Shown piece after piece: positions 1-8,477 of a stretch of 64,000 nucleotides of DNA. Position numbers and translations under genes: made by a program. The stretch spans positions 1-64,000 of the forward strand of contig JAUCZK010000020.1 in the NCBI GenBank assembly GCA_030373145.1, written 5' to 3'. The notes under the pieces were generated by a model that worked only from the letters and a program-made list of their open reading frames with translations, did not search any database and was not told the origin of the DNA. Position 1 is the stretch's first letter. Each line of letters opens with the position of its first letter. Origin of the DNA: Cyanobium sp. CZS48M. Its GTDB lineage: Bacteria; Cyanobacteriota; Cyanobacteriia; PCC-6307; Cyanobiaceae.

Positions 1-2
1 CC

Positions 3-287
3 CAGGCCAAGGAGGACGTGCTGGCGTTCCGCCACTTCCCGCAGCAGCACTGGAAAAAGGTCTGGAGCACCAACCTGCTGGAGCGGCTGAACGAGGAAGT
101 GAAACGCCGCACCCGAGTGGTGGGCATCTTCCCCAACGACGACGCAATCACCCGACTGGTGGGTGCGGTACTGCTGGAGCAGGACGAGCACTGGCAGCTG
201 GAAGGCCGTCGCATGTTCTCAGCCGACAGCATGGCCGCCATTCCAGCCCTGGAGGCACTGCCAGCTCTGCAGGACGGCCTGGAATAA
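3..287 (+). CDS. IS256-family transposase, C-terminal part
   Basis: The frame is open from the window edge, so the 5' end lies outside. The visible ~94 residues match the C-terminus of IS256/Mutator-type DDE transposases: a WSTNLLERLNEEVKRRTR segment carrying the conserved ERLN, followed by VVGIFPND and the RLVGAVLLEQ helix. This end normally holds the last catalytic glutamate region. Whether the whole copy is intact cannot be judged. It is the first of several insertion-sequence pieces in the left 3 kb. Confidence 0.85.
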   Translation, partial: QAKEDVLAFRHFPQQHWKKVWSTNLLERLNEEVKRRTRVVGIFPNDDAITRLVGAVLLEQDEHWQLEGRRMFSADSMAAIPALEALPALQDGLE

Positions 288-549
288 GAGCCCACACTCA
301 GGCCCCAGGGGATCGTGGTCGTGGCGCCCGCCAAAGGGCGCAGCGGTCGTGCTCTGCGCCCGGGGGGTCGGCAGGTGAAACAGAACGCCCCGGATCACTG
401 GTATCGCCAACAACCGATCGCTTGCCCCGACGAAAGACTTGACAAGTCAATCGTCCGGGTTCATCGTGAAACAACGAGGCGCACATGCACCTCGCGAATG
501 GCCGCCCGTCATTCACCTCTGTTCACTCTTGAATCAGGGCAAACGGGCC

Positions 550-753
550 TCGGGATTTACACCTCGCAAAGGGACGTGGCCAGCCATCCTGAGCGGCAGT
601 TTCTCCAGCGTCAATGAGCTGATCGCCAAAATCGAGCAGTTCGTAGAGGCCTACAACAAAGCCAAGGCGCCGTTCAACTGGACCGCCACGGCGGACTCCA
701 TCCTGGAGAAGCTCCAGCGACTTTGCTCACAAATCTCCGGGACGGCACACTAG
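550..753 (+). pseudogene. IS630-family transposase, C-terminal remnant
   Basis: The last ~50 residues (SVNELIAKIEQFVEAYN, then FNWTATADSILEKL and RLCSQISGTAH) match the C-terminal end of IS630/Tc1-type transposases, where PFxWTATADSILEK is characteristic. Upstream, FTPRKGTWP looks like the FTPxxxSWLNxVE segment, but the normal linker between the two is missing, pointing to an internal deletion. No catalytic DDE core is present. This is a dead fragment about 40 bp upstream of the metalloprotease. Confidence 0.75.
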
Positions 754-794
754 CTATGGGATGATAATCGATAACCCTGGCTGGAGGTACCGCC

Positions 795-1907
795 ATGTCA
801 ACTGCCAAGAACAGCCCTAAAGAAACCAATCCCACGAATAGCAGTGGTGCCGGCGAGGAAGGAATCCGTCAGTACTGCACAATGCGTGAGCCAGCCCAGC
901 GCTCGTTTGCTCCCGGCGTCTCTCTCGGCCGACAGAGAGCCATAATTGTTATTGATCGGAAGTGGGTGAATGGCACTACCCTGCACTACGCGTTTTTTGA
1001 GAACCAACCACGTTTTGCTCACCTTGCCGCCACCGAGGCGTTCAAGAAGGTTTTCCGCGATGGTGTGAAGGCCTGGGTTGATCTTGGAATTGGTTTGAAG
1101 TTTGAGGAAGTCACGAGCCTTTCCCAAGCAGAGATGCGGATCGCGTTCCAGAAGAACGACGGCCACTGGTCATACATCGGCAGGGACGTTCTCAATCAAG
1201 GTGTCGATGACGCCACGCTGAATCTCGACCCCACTGCAGGCAACTTCAACTGGGAAACTGCCGCACACGAGATCGGACACAGTATGGGTTTACCCCATGA
1301 ACATCAGAATCCAAAGGCAGGGATTATGTGGAACGATGAGGCAGTCTATGCAGCGCTTGCTCAGCCCCCCAATCGATGGTCTCGCGACACCACTTTCCAT
1401 AACATCATTCGCAAGATTGATGCAGATACGGTTCAGGGCTCTTACTGGGACAAAGACTCAGTCATGCACTACCGGTTCGAGGCCGGGATGATCAATGCCC
1501 CGCAGGAGTACAAGACAAAACCATTGGTTCCTGCCGGTGGCCTATCCGCGCGCGATCGCGAATGGATTCGGACTTTTTATCCACCGCTTACCCCCGCGAT
1601 GGAGCCAGAACTACCACTCCTTACTACAAAGGCAATTGATGTTCCACCTGGAGGCCAGATCAATGTTGTGTTGAAACCAAAGACCAGTCGCAACTACAAG
1701 ATACAAACGTTTGGTGAGTCAGATGTTGTTGCAGTTCTGTTCGAGCGCACAACTGGCGGGGACGTCTACATTACAGCCGATGACGATAGTGGAGAAGATC
1801 GTAATGCGCTAATCCGTCAGCGGCTGCAACAAGGGCGTACTTATGTTCTTCGCATCCGCCTCTATCATGCTAATGATTCGGGTGAAACCGCTGTGATGTG
1901 GTGGTGA
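795..1907 (+). CDS. astacin/matrixin-like zinc metalloprotease with C-terminal beta domain
   Basis: A 370-residue protein starting at ATG 795 behind GGAGGTACCGCC, a good ribosome-binding site. A zinc-binding motif HEIGHSMGLPHEH lies at about residues 158-170 (HExxHxxGxxH of the metzincins). It is followed by HExQNP-like residues and a Met-turn-like DSVMHYRF about 65 residues later, the pattern of M12A astacins. The last ~100 residues form a separate beta-rich domain resembling pre-peptidase C-terminal domains, with acidic DDDSGED. No clear signal peptide is visible, so secretion would need another route. It is flanked by transposase remnants, which suggests acquisition by transfer. The substrate is unknown. 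Confidence 0.85.
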   Translation: MSTAKNSPKETNPTNSSGAGEEGIRQYCTMREPAQRSFAPGVSLGRQRAIIVIDRKWVNGTTLHYAFFENQPRFAHLAATEAFKKVFRDGVKAWVDLGIGLKFEEVTSLSQAEMRIAFQKNDGHWSYIGRDVLNQGVDDATLNLDPTAGNFNWETAAHEIGHSMGLPHEHQNPKAGIMWNDEAVYAALAQPPNRWSRDTTFHNIIRKIDADTVQGSYWDKDSVMHYRFEAGMINAPQEYKTKPLVPAGGLSARDREWIRTFYPPLTPAMEPELPLLTTKAIDVPPGGQINVVLKPKTSRNYKIQTFGESDVVAVLFERTTGGDVYITADDDSGEDRNALIRQRLQQGRTYVLRIRLYHANDSGETAVMWW

Positions 1908-2157
1908 CATGATGTCCCGAGGGCAACCATCTTTTTCATTCGAACGAGGGTTGCCCTCTCGTCCTGGCTGTCCTTCTCAGTTTGGCAGAAGGCAAGTTCG
2001 CGGCGATTTAGAGCTGAATGCTTAGAGCATTGGCTGCCACTTCTAGCGCCATCGACGGGTTTAGGCGGAAGTAATGACAGGTGAGGCAAACCTTGCGGCT
2101 GCGGCTGGGACGCCGAAAACCAGCTTGAATACTCGATGGAACGAAGGGAGAGATGAG

Positions 2158-2373
2158 ATGGCACTTTGTTACCGACGAGCTGATGTGATGGCTGAACCGG
2201 ACCCTCGTGCCTCCCGCCTGAGTGAACTGCGCCTGCGTCTTCCGGGCCTGGTGCGAGGGATTCAGGAGCCAGGGATCACACCCGAGTGGAAGGCTGAGCT
2301 GGCGGCCGCATATGAGCAGGTGCTCGGCGCAGTCCTGGCCCTGGCCGATGAATTGGACGTGCGCACCGAGTGA
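2158..2373 (+). CDS. small hypothetical protein, first of a coupled pair
   Basis: Unrecognised 71-residue protein. I chose ATG 2158 because AAGGGAGAG lies just upstream; the frame stays open further back to 2074. The sequence is helical and rich in Ala, Leu, Arg and Glu, with LSELRLRLPGLVRG and WKAELAAAYEQVLGAVLALADEL as likely amphipathic helices. It has no cysteines and no membrane segment. Its stop overlaps the GTG start of the next small gene by four bases, so the two are probably translated together. It sits between a protease gene and IS debris, an accessory setting. Confidence 0.55.
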   Translation: MALCYRRADVMAEPDPRASRLSELRLRLPGLVRGIQEPGITPEWKAELAAAYEQVLGAVLALADELDVRTE

Positions 2374-2549
2374 GGGTCCCTGACGACCGCCTGGTCCGCC
2401 GTGACGCCTTGCTGGTGGAGCTTGCCGAGATCACGGCCCAGATCCGCGATCCGTCTTCGACGTCGCAGGAGCGGGTGGAGCTGTTGGCACGGATGGCGGA
2501 GCTGCGCCGGATCGTGCTTGCGCTGGGCGATCAGGCGACGACTGACTGA
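2370..2549 (+). CDS. small hypothetical protein, second of a coupled pair
   Basis: A 59-residue frame beginning with GTG at 2370 that overlaps the previous stop (GTGA). The product is charged and helical: DDRLVRRDALLVELAEITAQI, a short break DPSSTSQ, then ERVELLARMAELRRIVLAL. The two helices could form a hairpin or coiled coil. No family was recognised. The four-base overlap and similar composition support a two-gene transcript, possibly encoding interacting partners, but there is no motif that says toxin, antitoxin or regulator. Confidence 0.5.
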   Translation: MRVPDDRLVRRDALLVELAEITAQIRDPSSTSQERVELLARMAELRRIVLALGDQATTD

Positions 2550-2589
2550 ACCACCGGAGCATTCGCTCACTATGGGAATAGATGTGCAC

Positions 2590-3003
2590 CTAACCATGAT
2601 TCCACCTGAAAGGCATGGCGTTGGTCTGAACGCTCCGCGATCCTTTGCTCTTCCAGCAGATGGCAAAGTTGAGAATCGTCGTCTCATCAGGGATCCGGCC
2701 TTCCATCGTCTCGATCCCTGCGAAGCGGCGTAAGCAGGGCGTATCGATCAGCATCTCCTCCATCAGGGGGTCTGAAAGCGTGAACCACTGCTGCAGCAGG
2801 TGGTTCCGGAGCATCACCTCCAAAGGAATCGGCGGACGACCTCCTTTGCTGGAGGGCTTGTGATACACGGGCTCGATCAAGGCCAGAAACGCTTCCCAGG
2901 GAACCGTGGCCTCCATCTCATCCAAGAAGCGCTGGCGGCGCGTCCTCTTTTTGGCGTAGATCTGCTCGTAGTCCGTGAAGCCCAGCTGGAGAGGGTCGGC
3001 CAT
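2590..3003 (-). pseudogene. IS5-family transposase, N-terminal remnant
   Basis: The frame from ATG 3003 (MADPLQLGFTDYEQ) carries the IS5 N-terminal hallmarks: AKKRTRRQRFLDEM, GGRPPIPLEVMLRNHLLQQW, LSDPLMEEMLIDTP and GRIPDETTILNF. Just after NF the expected RHLLEE continues only in another frame, so there is a frameshift. Soon after, the similarity stops and the DDE core is absent. A GGGGTCCCC-type motif with flanking T-rich sequence at about 3040-3062 may be the old terminal inverted repeat. The element is inactive. Confidence 0.8.
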
Positions 3004-3093
3004 CCGTTCCAGTCTCAGTCTTGGATCTGGACTGATTTTAGCGGGTTTTTCAGGGGTCCCCTGGCAATGCATATTCCAGAGCAGGAAATACAG

Positions 3094-3267
3094 TTATTTC
3101 CACTCACCATTTCGGCATACAAGCCCATTGACCACTGCACCCTCTGGATACTTGTAACCATTTCTTACGCAATCGGCACGTACTGGGGTTGTTGAGACTG
3201 TGATTAGAATCATGGGAAATGCCAAAATTGAGGCCAGTCCCAGCAGGTACGCAAGTTTTCGAGGCAT
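3094..3267 (-). CDS. small secreted peptide, two cysteines
   Basis: A 57-residue protein starting at ATG 3267, preceded on the minus strand by TAGGAG at good spacing, which decides this start over longer options. Residues 1-31 are a signal peptide: MPRK, a hydrophobic core LAYLLGLASILAFPMILITV, then TPVRA for cleavage. The mature part of about 26 residues is DCVRNGYKYPEGAVVNG followed by LVCRNGEWK, with two Cys that could form a disulfide. The CxxNGxxYxxGAxVxGLxC pattern resembles short secreted bacterial domains ending in NGEW. Function unknown. Confidence 0.6.
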   Translation of the reverse strand: MPRKLAYLLGLASILAFPMILITVSTTPVRADCVRNGYKYPEGAVVNGLVCRNGEWK

Positions 3268-3596
3268 GGTCAATCTCCTATTCAGATCTATTTGCGATGA
3301 TACCGAAGGCCGCACTGCGCGCAAGCCCCAAGCGTTCATCACTCATCCAAGGAATGAATAGAATTACCCGGCGTGAAACGTGCAACAAGACGGGGACATG
3401 AGTCTCACACTCTAGAGCAATAGTGCTCTCGACTTATCTAGTTCCATCCAAAGCAGCGAGTGCGCCGAAAATCTGCTTTAATGATACTAGCTGCAATCGG
3501 CACAAATTTAGATCGTGATAAGACTAGACGTCTATGAGGTGCATTCAAATGTTGCAATTCCAAGGCTAGTCAGGTGTAATTACCACCAGTCACGAA
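3268..3596. other. intergenic, AT-rich, no gene seen
   Basis: About 330 bases between two minus-strand genes. Composition is clearly more AT-rich than the core genome. The part nearest 3267 carries the ribosome-binding site of the small secreted peptide. I see no coding frame, RNA gene or strong hairpin in the rest. Confidence 0.5.
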
Positions 3597-4232
3597 TCAA
3601 CGCGGCGTGCGCGGAATTGTCAGCAGTCTCTTAGCTTTGGCCTCTGAACCGCCTCGCCTTGATTCATCGAATAGTTCTTTGTTACTTGTATAGATATTAG
3701 ATTTATCGCAGCTTGAGTATTTATTATAGATTGAGCCAGTACTTCCCCTTACGGCCGTCGCATTCTCGTTCTTGCCGTTACTATCGAATATTGCAACAAC
3801 AATCTCCTTCCCAAGCCAAGGACTGTCTTGACAGACCTCAAAGTAATCAGGAGGAAGGCCTTTTTGATACTTAAGAATCAAGTTATCGGTGAAATCCCAT
3901 TGAAAAGGATCACTGGGCAATTCTGCGCTTTCAAGTAATTTCTCTCCTAGCTCATCATTATACTTTGATTTCTTTATGGTGCGAACAATGTAGTCGATTA
4001 CTGCAGGCTTCTCGATTGGATCTTGCAATAACCTGTCCATTGTCCTTTCAACGCGCTCACCTGGTTTCGCAGATATTGAATGACCAAAAAGTTCTATGTC
4101 AATAATTCCAAAGTTATTGCCTGCATAGTATCCGAATCCAAAAGCAAGTACTATTATAGCGGGCCATTTAAGCCTGCTCGGGATTGAATCAATGTCATTT
4201 TTGTTGCCATTAGGGAGATTTTCATTTGTCAT
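3597..4232 (-). CDS. hypothetical single-pass membrane protein
   Basis: A 211-residue protein if started at ATG 4232 (MTNENLPNGNKND); a start five codons earlier is also open. One membrane helix, WPAIIVLAFGFGYYAG, lies near residues 24-40. After it comes a soluble, charged domain with four cysteines or fewer and no recognised motif. Positively charged residues flank both sides of the helix, so topology is not certain. The gene is distinctly AT-rich with codon use unlike its neighbours (many ATA, AGA, TTA), a sign of recent transfer. No partner gene is evident. Confidence 0.55.
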   Translation of the reverse strand: MTNENLPNGNKNDIDSIPSRLKWPAIIVLAFGFGYYAGNNFGIIDIELFGHSISAKPGERVERTMDRLLQDPIEKPAVIDYIVRTIKKSKYNDELGEKLLESAELPSDPFQWDFTDNLILKYQKGLPPDYFEVCQDSPWLGKEIVVAIFDSNGKNENATAVRGSTGSIYNKYSSCDKSNIYTSNKELFDESRRGGSEAKAKRLLTIPRTPR

Positions 4233-4247
4233 AAGACAGAATAACAA

Positions 4248-4696
4248 GCTACATATTCATGCTCCGCCAGCAACCCAGGAGCATCTAGATAATCTAGGAA
4301 CCCGGCAAGACCAAGGCAGGAGCCTCTTGTCCTTTCATAAAGTCGACTTCGCGTTTCAAGACTATCCATTTCACTCTCAAGAGGCTGAAATTAGTTTTTT
4401 AAGGCTCTCAGCCTCCTTTCTGGGAAATTTGCTTGCGGGTCGAAACATTTCCTCATAAGACATAGGCTCTGCTAGCAAGCTAAATGCATACTGCAGCTCA
4501 CAAATGCGGTAATAATTACTACAGAATGACGATTATGTTCGCAAATCTTAAGGAACGGTGATCGAGAAATGACTTGGCCCCACCATCATTCACTTACTCC
4601 ATGGCTGATGTCAGGGCCTTTGCGGTGGATGAGAGATTAGATCCAGAAGACGATGCTTGCACTGTTTACCATTCAAGCTGCCTGCCAAGGATTGCC
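4248..4696. other. intergenic between accessory genes, no gene seen
   Basis: About 450 bases from the AT-rich hypothetical gene to the end of the terminase. The first 300 bases are AT-rich like the gene beside it, then composition shifts near 4570-4690 to the GC-rich style of the phage remnant. Short open frames exist but have no start signal, composition or motif that I trust. The compositional change near 4600 may mark an island junction. Confidence 0.4.
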
Positions 4697-6715
4697 CTAC
4701 CGCCCCAGCCAGCCACTGCCGCGCCTGCCGCTGCCCCCCTGCAGCCAGCCGGAACTCTTCGATCGCCCACGAGTACGAGTAGCTGGCCGCTGCTCTGGGG
4801 CCTGCTGTAACTCCGGGCCAGCGTTGCTGGGTGCCTCAGGCTCCACCGGATCGGGCTCCGTAACGGCTGGCACTGCCGTACCTTCCAACGCCCTCACCCG
4901 CGCCGCCCACTCGCTCTCCGGCCAGCGGTCAACGCCAGCAGCGGCCGCCGCAGCCCGAGCCAACACCCTGCAGTCGAGGGGTTCGTTTCGCTGCCGCACC
5001 TTCTCCCACTTCCAAACCGAGAACCCCCGCAGCTCGGTGCGGCGCAGCTCCTCGGCTGTCAGCCCCAGGAAGTAGCTCTCGGGCAGCTCGGGGAAGTGGC
5101 AGAACCCCCTCGGCGCCGGGTCGCCAGGGTGCAGCGGCGGTGGCTGCAGCAGCCAGCCGTACAACTCGCTCTTCAACACAGACACGCCCACTGGCCACAG
5201 CCGGATCCCCCGGAGCACTTTCCGCCCCCTGACGTTCACGTCCTGAGGCACCGGGATGCCCAGGGCCGTCGTCAGGGAGTCGCGGCCTTTTGTGGCCATC
5301 AGCCTCGGGTCGCGCTGGCCACGCACCCAGGTGTAGACCACCTGCGTTTGGTCGCCGGAGTCGATCCCCACCTTGCTGATCGGAACCTCCGTGCCATTGG
5401 CGGCGGTGAAGGTCCGGCTCAATTCGAGGCCCAGGTTCCGCCAGACGCATGGCACCGCCGGATCCGCCTGGATCGAGGAGGTATCCCCCGGCAGGACGAT
5501 GTAGTCCACGCTCCAGCTCTCCAGGTTGCGGCCCCAGGCCACAATCTCCAACTCCAGCCTGTCCCGCTGAACATCCACGCCGCAGGTGAGGATCACGCCG
5601 CCGAGCGGCACCGTGCCCGGTCGGTAGGTCTCGCGGCGGCGGTAGAGATTGGACCAATCCGGCACCGCGGCGCCATCGCTCCAGCACTCGGCCAGCACCG
5701 TGTTCGTCCAGGGGCGAAGGCGAGACGGGTCATCCTTGGCCCGCTCGTAGGCCAGGACGATGTCGGTCCAGCTCAGCCAGCCCAGCGGCGCATAGAGGCT
5801 CGACAGGTGGTAACCCTTGATGGGTGAATCTGGCGCCTCTGCTATCCATTTCCCAAGGTCTTCTCGATACCACCGGCCTTTGGCATGTTCATCCATTCCC
5901 TCCCCACAGTTCTCGCAGATCATCACCGGCGCTCGGCTCAATCGATGCGGCAGCAATGGATCCAGCGGGTCGTAGCGCATCCGGTCCCAACTCAGGATCT
6001 GATAGTGCTTACATTGCGGACAGGGCAGGTTGTACCGCCGCTGGTCCGACTCCATGAACTTCGACCAGATAGCTGAGCGGCCAGCTAACGTAGGTGTTGA
6101 AGTCCAGCAGTGCTTCTTTCTCGCGCCGAAGGTTCTTGTTCTAGCCTCGACAATATCGACTGGGCTGCCTTCATCGTCTACCTCCAGCGGCCACCGGTCA
6201 ATCTCATCGCCGCCAAGATAGCGAAACGGCATACTAGCCAGACCGCTGGCAGCATTGGCGCCGCCCATGATCAGCAGGTGGTCGTTGATAAACTCCTTCA
6301 TCAACAATGTGTTGCCGCTATCTCTCTCCCGCGATGGCTTAACCTTCAGGCTCAAGTTTGGCGTGCTCTCGATCATCGGAGCAACCCGCTCCAGGTAGAC
6401 CAGCAGACAGCAGGCCAGACCACCGCCTTCAGGTACTCCCATCGTCTCCGAGATAAGGCAAGCCATGCAGTTGGGGTCCAACCCCAGTCGCGCCCTGCCC
6501 GCGTCTATAGCGGCTTGGTCGAGATCGAAACTGTCTGTCCATACCGAAGGCCAGTCGTAACCCACGAGGTTGCCGTACTCATAGCTGTTAGCCATTGTCG
6601 CGCGGCAGAGATCGGCGCCGCTGGGGGTTGTCTCCCCGGTACGGATCCAGTCTATTAGAACTATTTTAAGTTCCGCATAGACTGCTTCGAGTGTTGCCTC
6701 AGTTAGAGTCTCCAT
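4697..6715 (-). CDS. phage terminase large subunit (GpA type), N-terminus replaced
   Basis: A 672-residue frame. From about residue 115 on it matches lambda GpA-type terminases: VAPMIESTPNLSLKVKPS, then SGNTLLMK, FRYLGGDEIDRWP (DE of Walker B), a CPQC...CENC zinc site (~residues 235-275), and the RNase H-like nuclease region starting at GVDVQRDRLELEIVAWG with KVGIDSGDQTQ. The usual N-terminal Walker A (PxxxGKT/S) is missing. Instead residues 1-110 (METLTEATLEAVYAEL..., DPNCMACLISETMG) resemble nothing I recognise. This looks like an in-frame fusion after a deletion, so packaging activity is doubtful. The C-terminus is a basic Gly/Ser/Arg tail. Confidence 0.75.
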   Translation of the reverse strand: METLTEATLEAVYAELKIVLIDWIRTGETTPSGADLCRATMANSYEYGNLVGYDWPSVWTDSFDLDQAAIDAGRARLGLDPNCMACLISETMGVPEGGGLACCLLVYLERVAPMIESTPNLSLKVKPSRERDSGNTLLMKEFINDHLLIMGGANAASGLASMPFRYLGGDEIDRWPLEVDDEGSPVDIVEARTRTFGARKKHCWTSTPTLAGRSAIWSKFMESDQRRYNLPCPQCKHYQILSWDRMRYDPLDPLLPHRLSRAPVMICENCGEGMDEHAKGRWYREDLGKWIAEAPDSPIKGYHLSSLYAPLGWLSWTDIVLAYERAKDDPSRLRPWTNTVLAECWSDGAAVPDWSNLYRRRETYRPGTVPLGGVILTCGVDVQRDRLELEIVAWGRNLESWSVDYIVLPGDTSSIQADPAVPCVWRNLGLELSRTFTAANGTEVPISKVGIDSGDQTQVVYTWVRGQRDPRLMATKGRDSLTTALGIPVPQDVNVRGRKVLRGIRLWPVGVSVLKSELYGWLLQPPPLHPGDPAPRGFCHFPELPESYFLGLTAEELRRTELRGFSVWKWEKVRQRNEPLDCRVLARAAAAAAGVDRWPESEWAARVRALEGTAVPAVTEPDPVEPEAPSNAGPELQQAPEQRPATRTRGRSKSSGWLQGGSGRRGSGWLGR

Positions 6716-6813
6716 GGCAGGTCAATGCTGTGGGTGGTGAGCTGTTGATGTTGCCGCTGACTATCAGCGTTGCCTTTTTTTCGCTGGAGGCGTAGTAGTG
6801 CGATCCTGCGGGG

Positions 6814-7020
6814 CTACCAGACCAGCTCGGTTCGTGATCTCTTTTGAAGGGTTTCCTGCACAAGCGGAACATTCCACAGCAGGGGTGGGCGGTCTACACC
6901 TACACCTACGGCACGAAAATGAACGCCTGCTTTAAGAACACCCCTGCCGCGTAATCGGCGCAGGGTGGGCTCAGATATGCGCAGTAAAGCTGCGGTCTCC
7001 CTGGTCGTTGACTCGAACAT
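6814..7020 (-). CDS. small HTH protein, excisionase/AlpA-like
   Basis: A 68-residue protein. RETAALLRISEPTLRRLRGRGVLKAG is a helix-turn-helix of the MerR/AlpA/excisionase type, followed by HFR and a short wing ending PLLWN. Proteins like this commonly act as excisionases or phage regulators and are encoded beside a tyrosine integrase. Here the integrase lies 105 bp upstream on the same strand and the terminase 98 bp downstream. The start at ATG 7020 lacks a clear ribosome-binding site. A hairpin CGCTGA-CTA-TCAGCG lies between it and the terminase. Confidence 0.65.
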   Translation of the reverse strand: MFESTTRETAALLRISEPTLRRLRGRGVLKAGVHFRAVGVGVDRPPLLWNVPLVQETLQKRSRTELVW

Positions 7021-7124
7021 GTTGTCGGTGGAGAGGGATCAGAGCAGGCCGCTAGGGCTGCCCTTGGATTAACCGTACACCAGAAAGTCCGGCAGCGGGA
7101 GATTAAACAATGGTCAAAAGAGAC

Positions 7125-8373
7125 CTATTTCCCGGCTGTTTTGACCATTGTTTTTGCGACCAGTTCTTGCACTTTTGCCTGCAGCCGTGGGCCATCCAGT
7201 CGGCGGCCGTAGACGGCCAGGTGCGTCTGGGGGGAGTGCCCCATCAATTCCGCAGACTCCCTGACGCTCAGCTGCAACTCGATCCCCAACCGCAGCGCGA
7301 AGGCATGGCGCAGCCCGTAGAGCCGCAGATCCGCCGGCAGCTCCGCCGTGATCACATCCGCCCGGCGCAGCTCGGCCATCAGGTTGGTCATCGTGTGCCC
7401 TGGATCGATGGGCCCCTGGGTGGACGGAGGCAGACCGTGCTCCTGCCAGCGCTCCCACAGATCCCAGCAGCTGGGCCCAGCTGCAGTTGGTGGCACCGCC
7501 GGCACCGTGCGGGGTTTGGTGGCCCCCCGGGCGGAGCGCTTGATCCTGCTCACCTTTGCCACCAGACCGCCGGGCGTGCGCTCCAGCTGCAGCCCCTGCA
7601 GTTCCTGCGGCCGCAGGCCGAAGACGACCAGGCAGTCGAGGGCCACCAACTTGGAAGGGGGCTGGTTGCGCTTCGAGGGGCGGGTGATCAGATGCTGCAA
7701 CCGAGCTCGCATCTCGGTGATCTCCTCCTCAGTGGCTGACCTGACCCCGGCTGGATCTGCGCCGCCGCGTCCAGACCCCCGCAGTGGTTTCAGTTCCGCC
7801 GGCCACGGCCAGCCGTTGTGCAGCCAGACCCCCGCGGTAGAAATCGTGGAGCTTCATGCGGCTGGCGGACTGCGCCGGGTAACTGCTGATCACAGCGGAC
7901 AGCAGGGCCCGGTCATCACCGCCCGGGGGGGTGGCCGCGGCCACCGCCAGCAGGCGATCCACACAGAACGAGAGGCTGGTCCTCCAGGTGCGGGGCTGGG
8001 TGATCCCTTCGCTGATCTGGTGGGAGCGGAAGCGTTCCACGGCCGCGGCCAGCTGCTGGGGCGAACGGCCGGCGGGATCATCGGCCGCGGCCAGCTCAGC
8101 TGGTTGGGGCCAGCGCCAGGTGCCAGCTTCCACGGCCTCGAAGATGGCGATGGCTTCGGCCAGGGCGGCGCTGACGTGGCTGGGGCCCGGCGGTGAGAGC
8201 AGGGTCAGCCGCCGCCGCTTGATGGCCTGACCCGGGGGGTCACCTGGCCGCGGCGGCAGGGCGTCACAGACAAGCCGCAGCCGGTCGCGGTGCTCCTCAA
8301 TGGTCCAGCCGATCCGGCCGCCGCGGGCGCGCTTGAAGGTGCGGCTCAGGTCACGTAGCCAGGGGGCAGCCAT
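7125..8373 (-). pseudogene. tyrosine recombinase (phage integrase), split by a frameshift
   Basis: Two abutting frames make one integrase. The N-terminal part (8373-7729) has a SAM-like core-binding domain, with HVSAALAEAIAIFEAV and YPAQSASRMKLHDFYRG. At a run of five C (7829-7833) the reading frame slips; in the other frame the protein continues VWLHNGWPWPAELKPLRG and into the C-terminal part (to 7125). That part holds the catalytic residues FGLRPQEL (Arg I), YGLRHAFALRLG (Arg II; Tyr replaces the usual His), MGHS and the nucleophile in HLAVYGRR. The extra base is either decay or a sequencing error in a homopolymer. The gene follows dnaG by 105 bp, and the attachment site was not identified. 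Confidence 0.85.
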
Positions 8374-8477
8374 GGGAGCGGGGGAAATCTGGGGGAAATA
8401 TGGGAAGACTCTGGCGCATTGCGGCGCTTTCTGCTGTCTCCTGCCCCCACAGACCTATGCGGAAAACCCTGCCGTAG

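Noticed and set aside
6752-6786. Hairpin CGCTGA-CTA-TCAGCG plus a run of seven T as a terminator.
   Set aside because: The T-run is five bases away from the stem and lies on the plus strand, while the flanking genes run on the minus strand; no plus-strand transcript is evident there.
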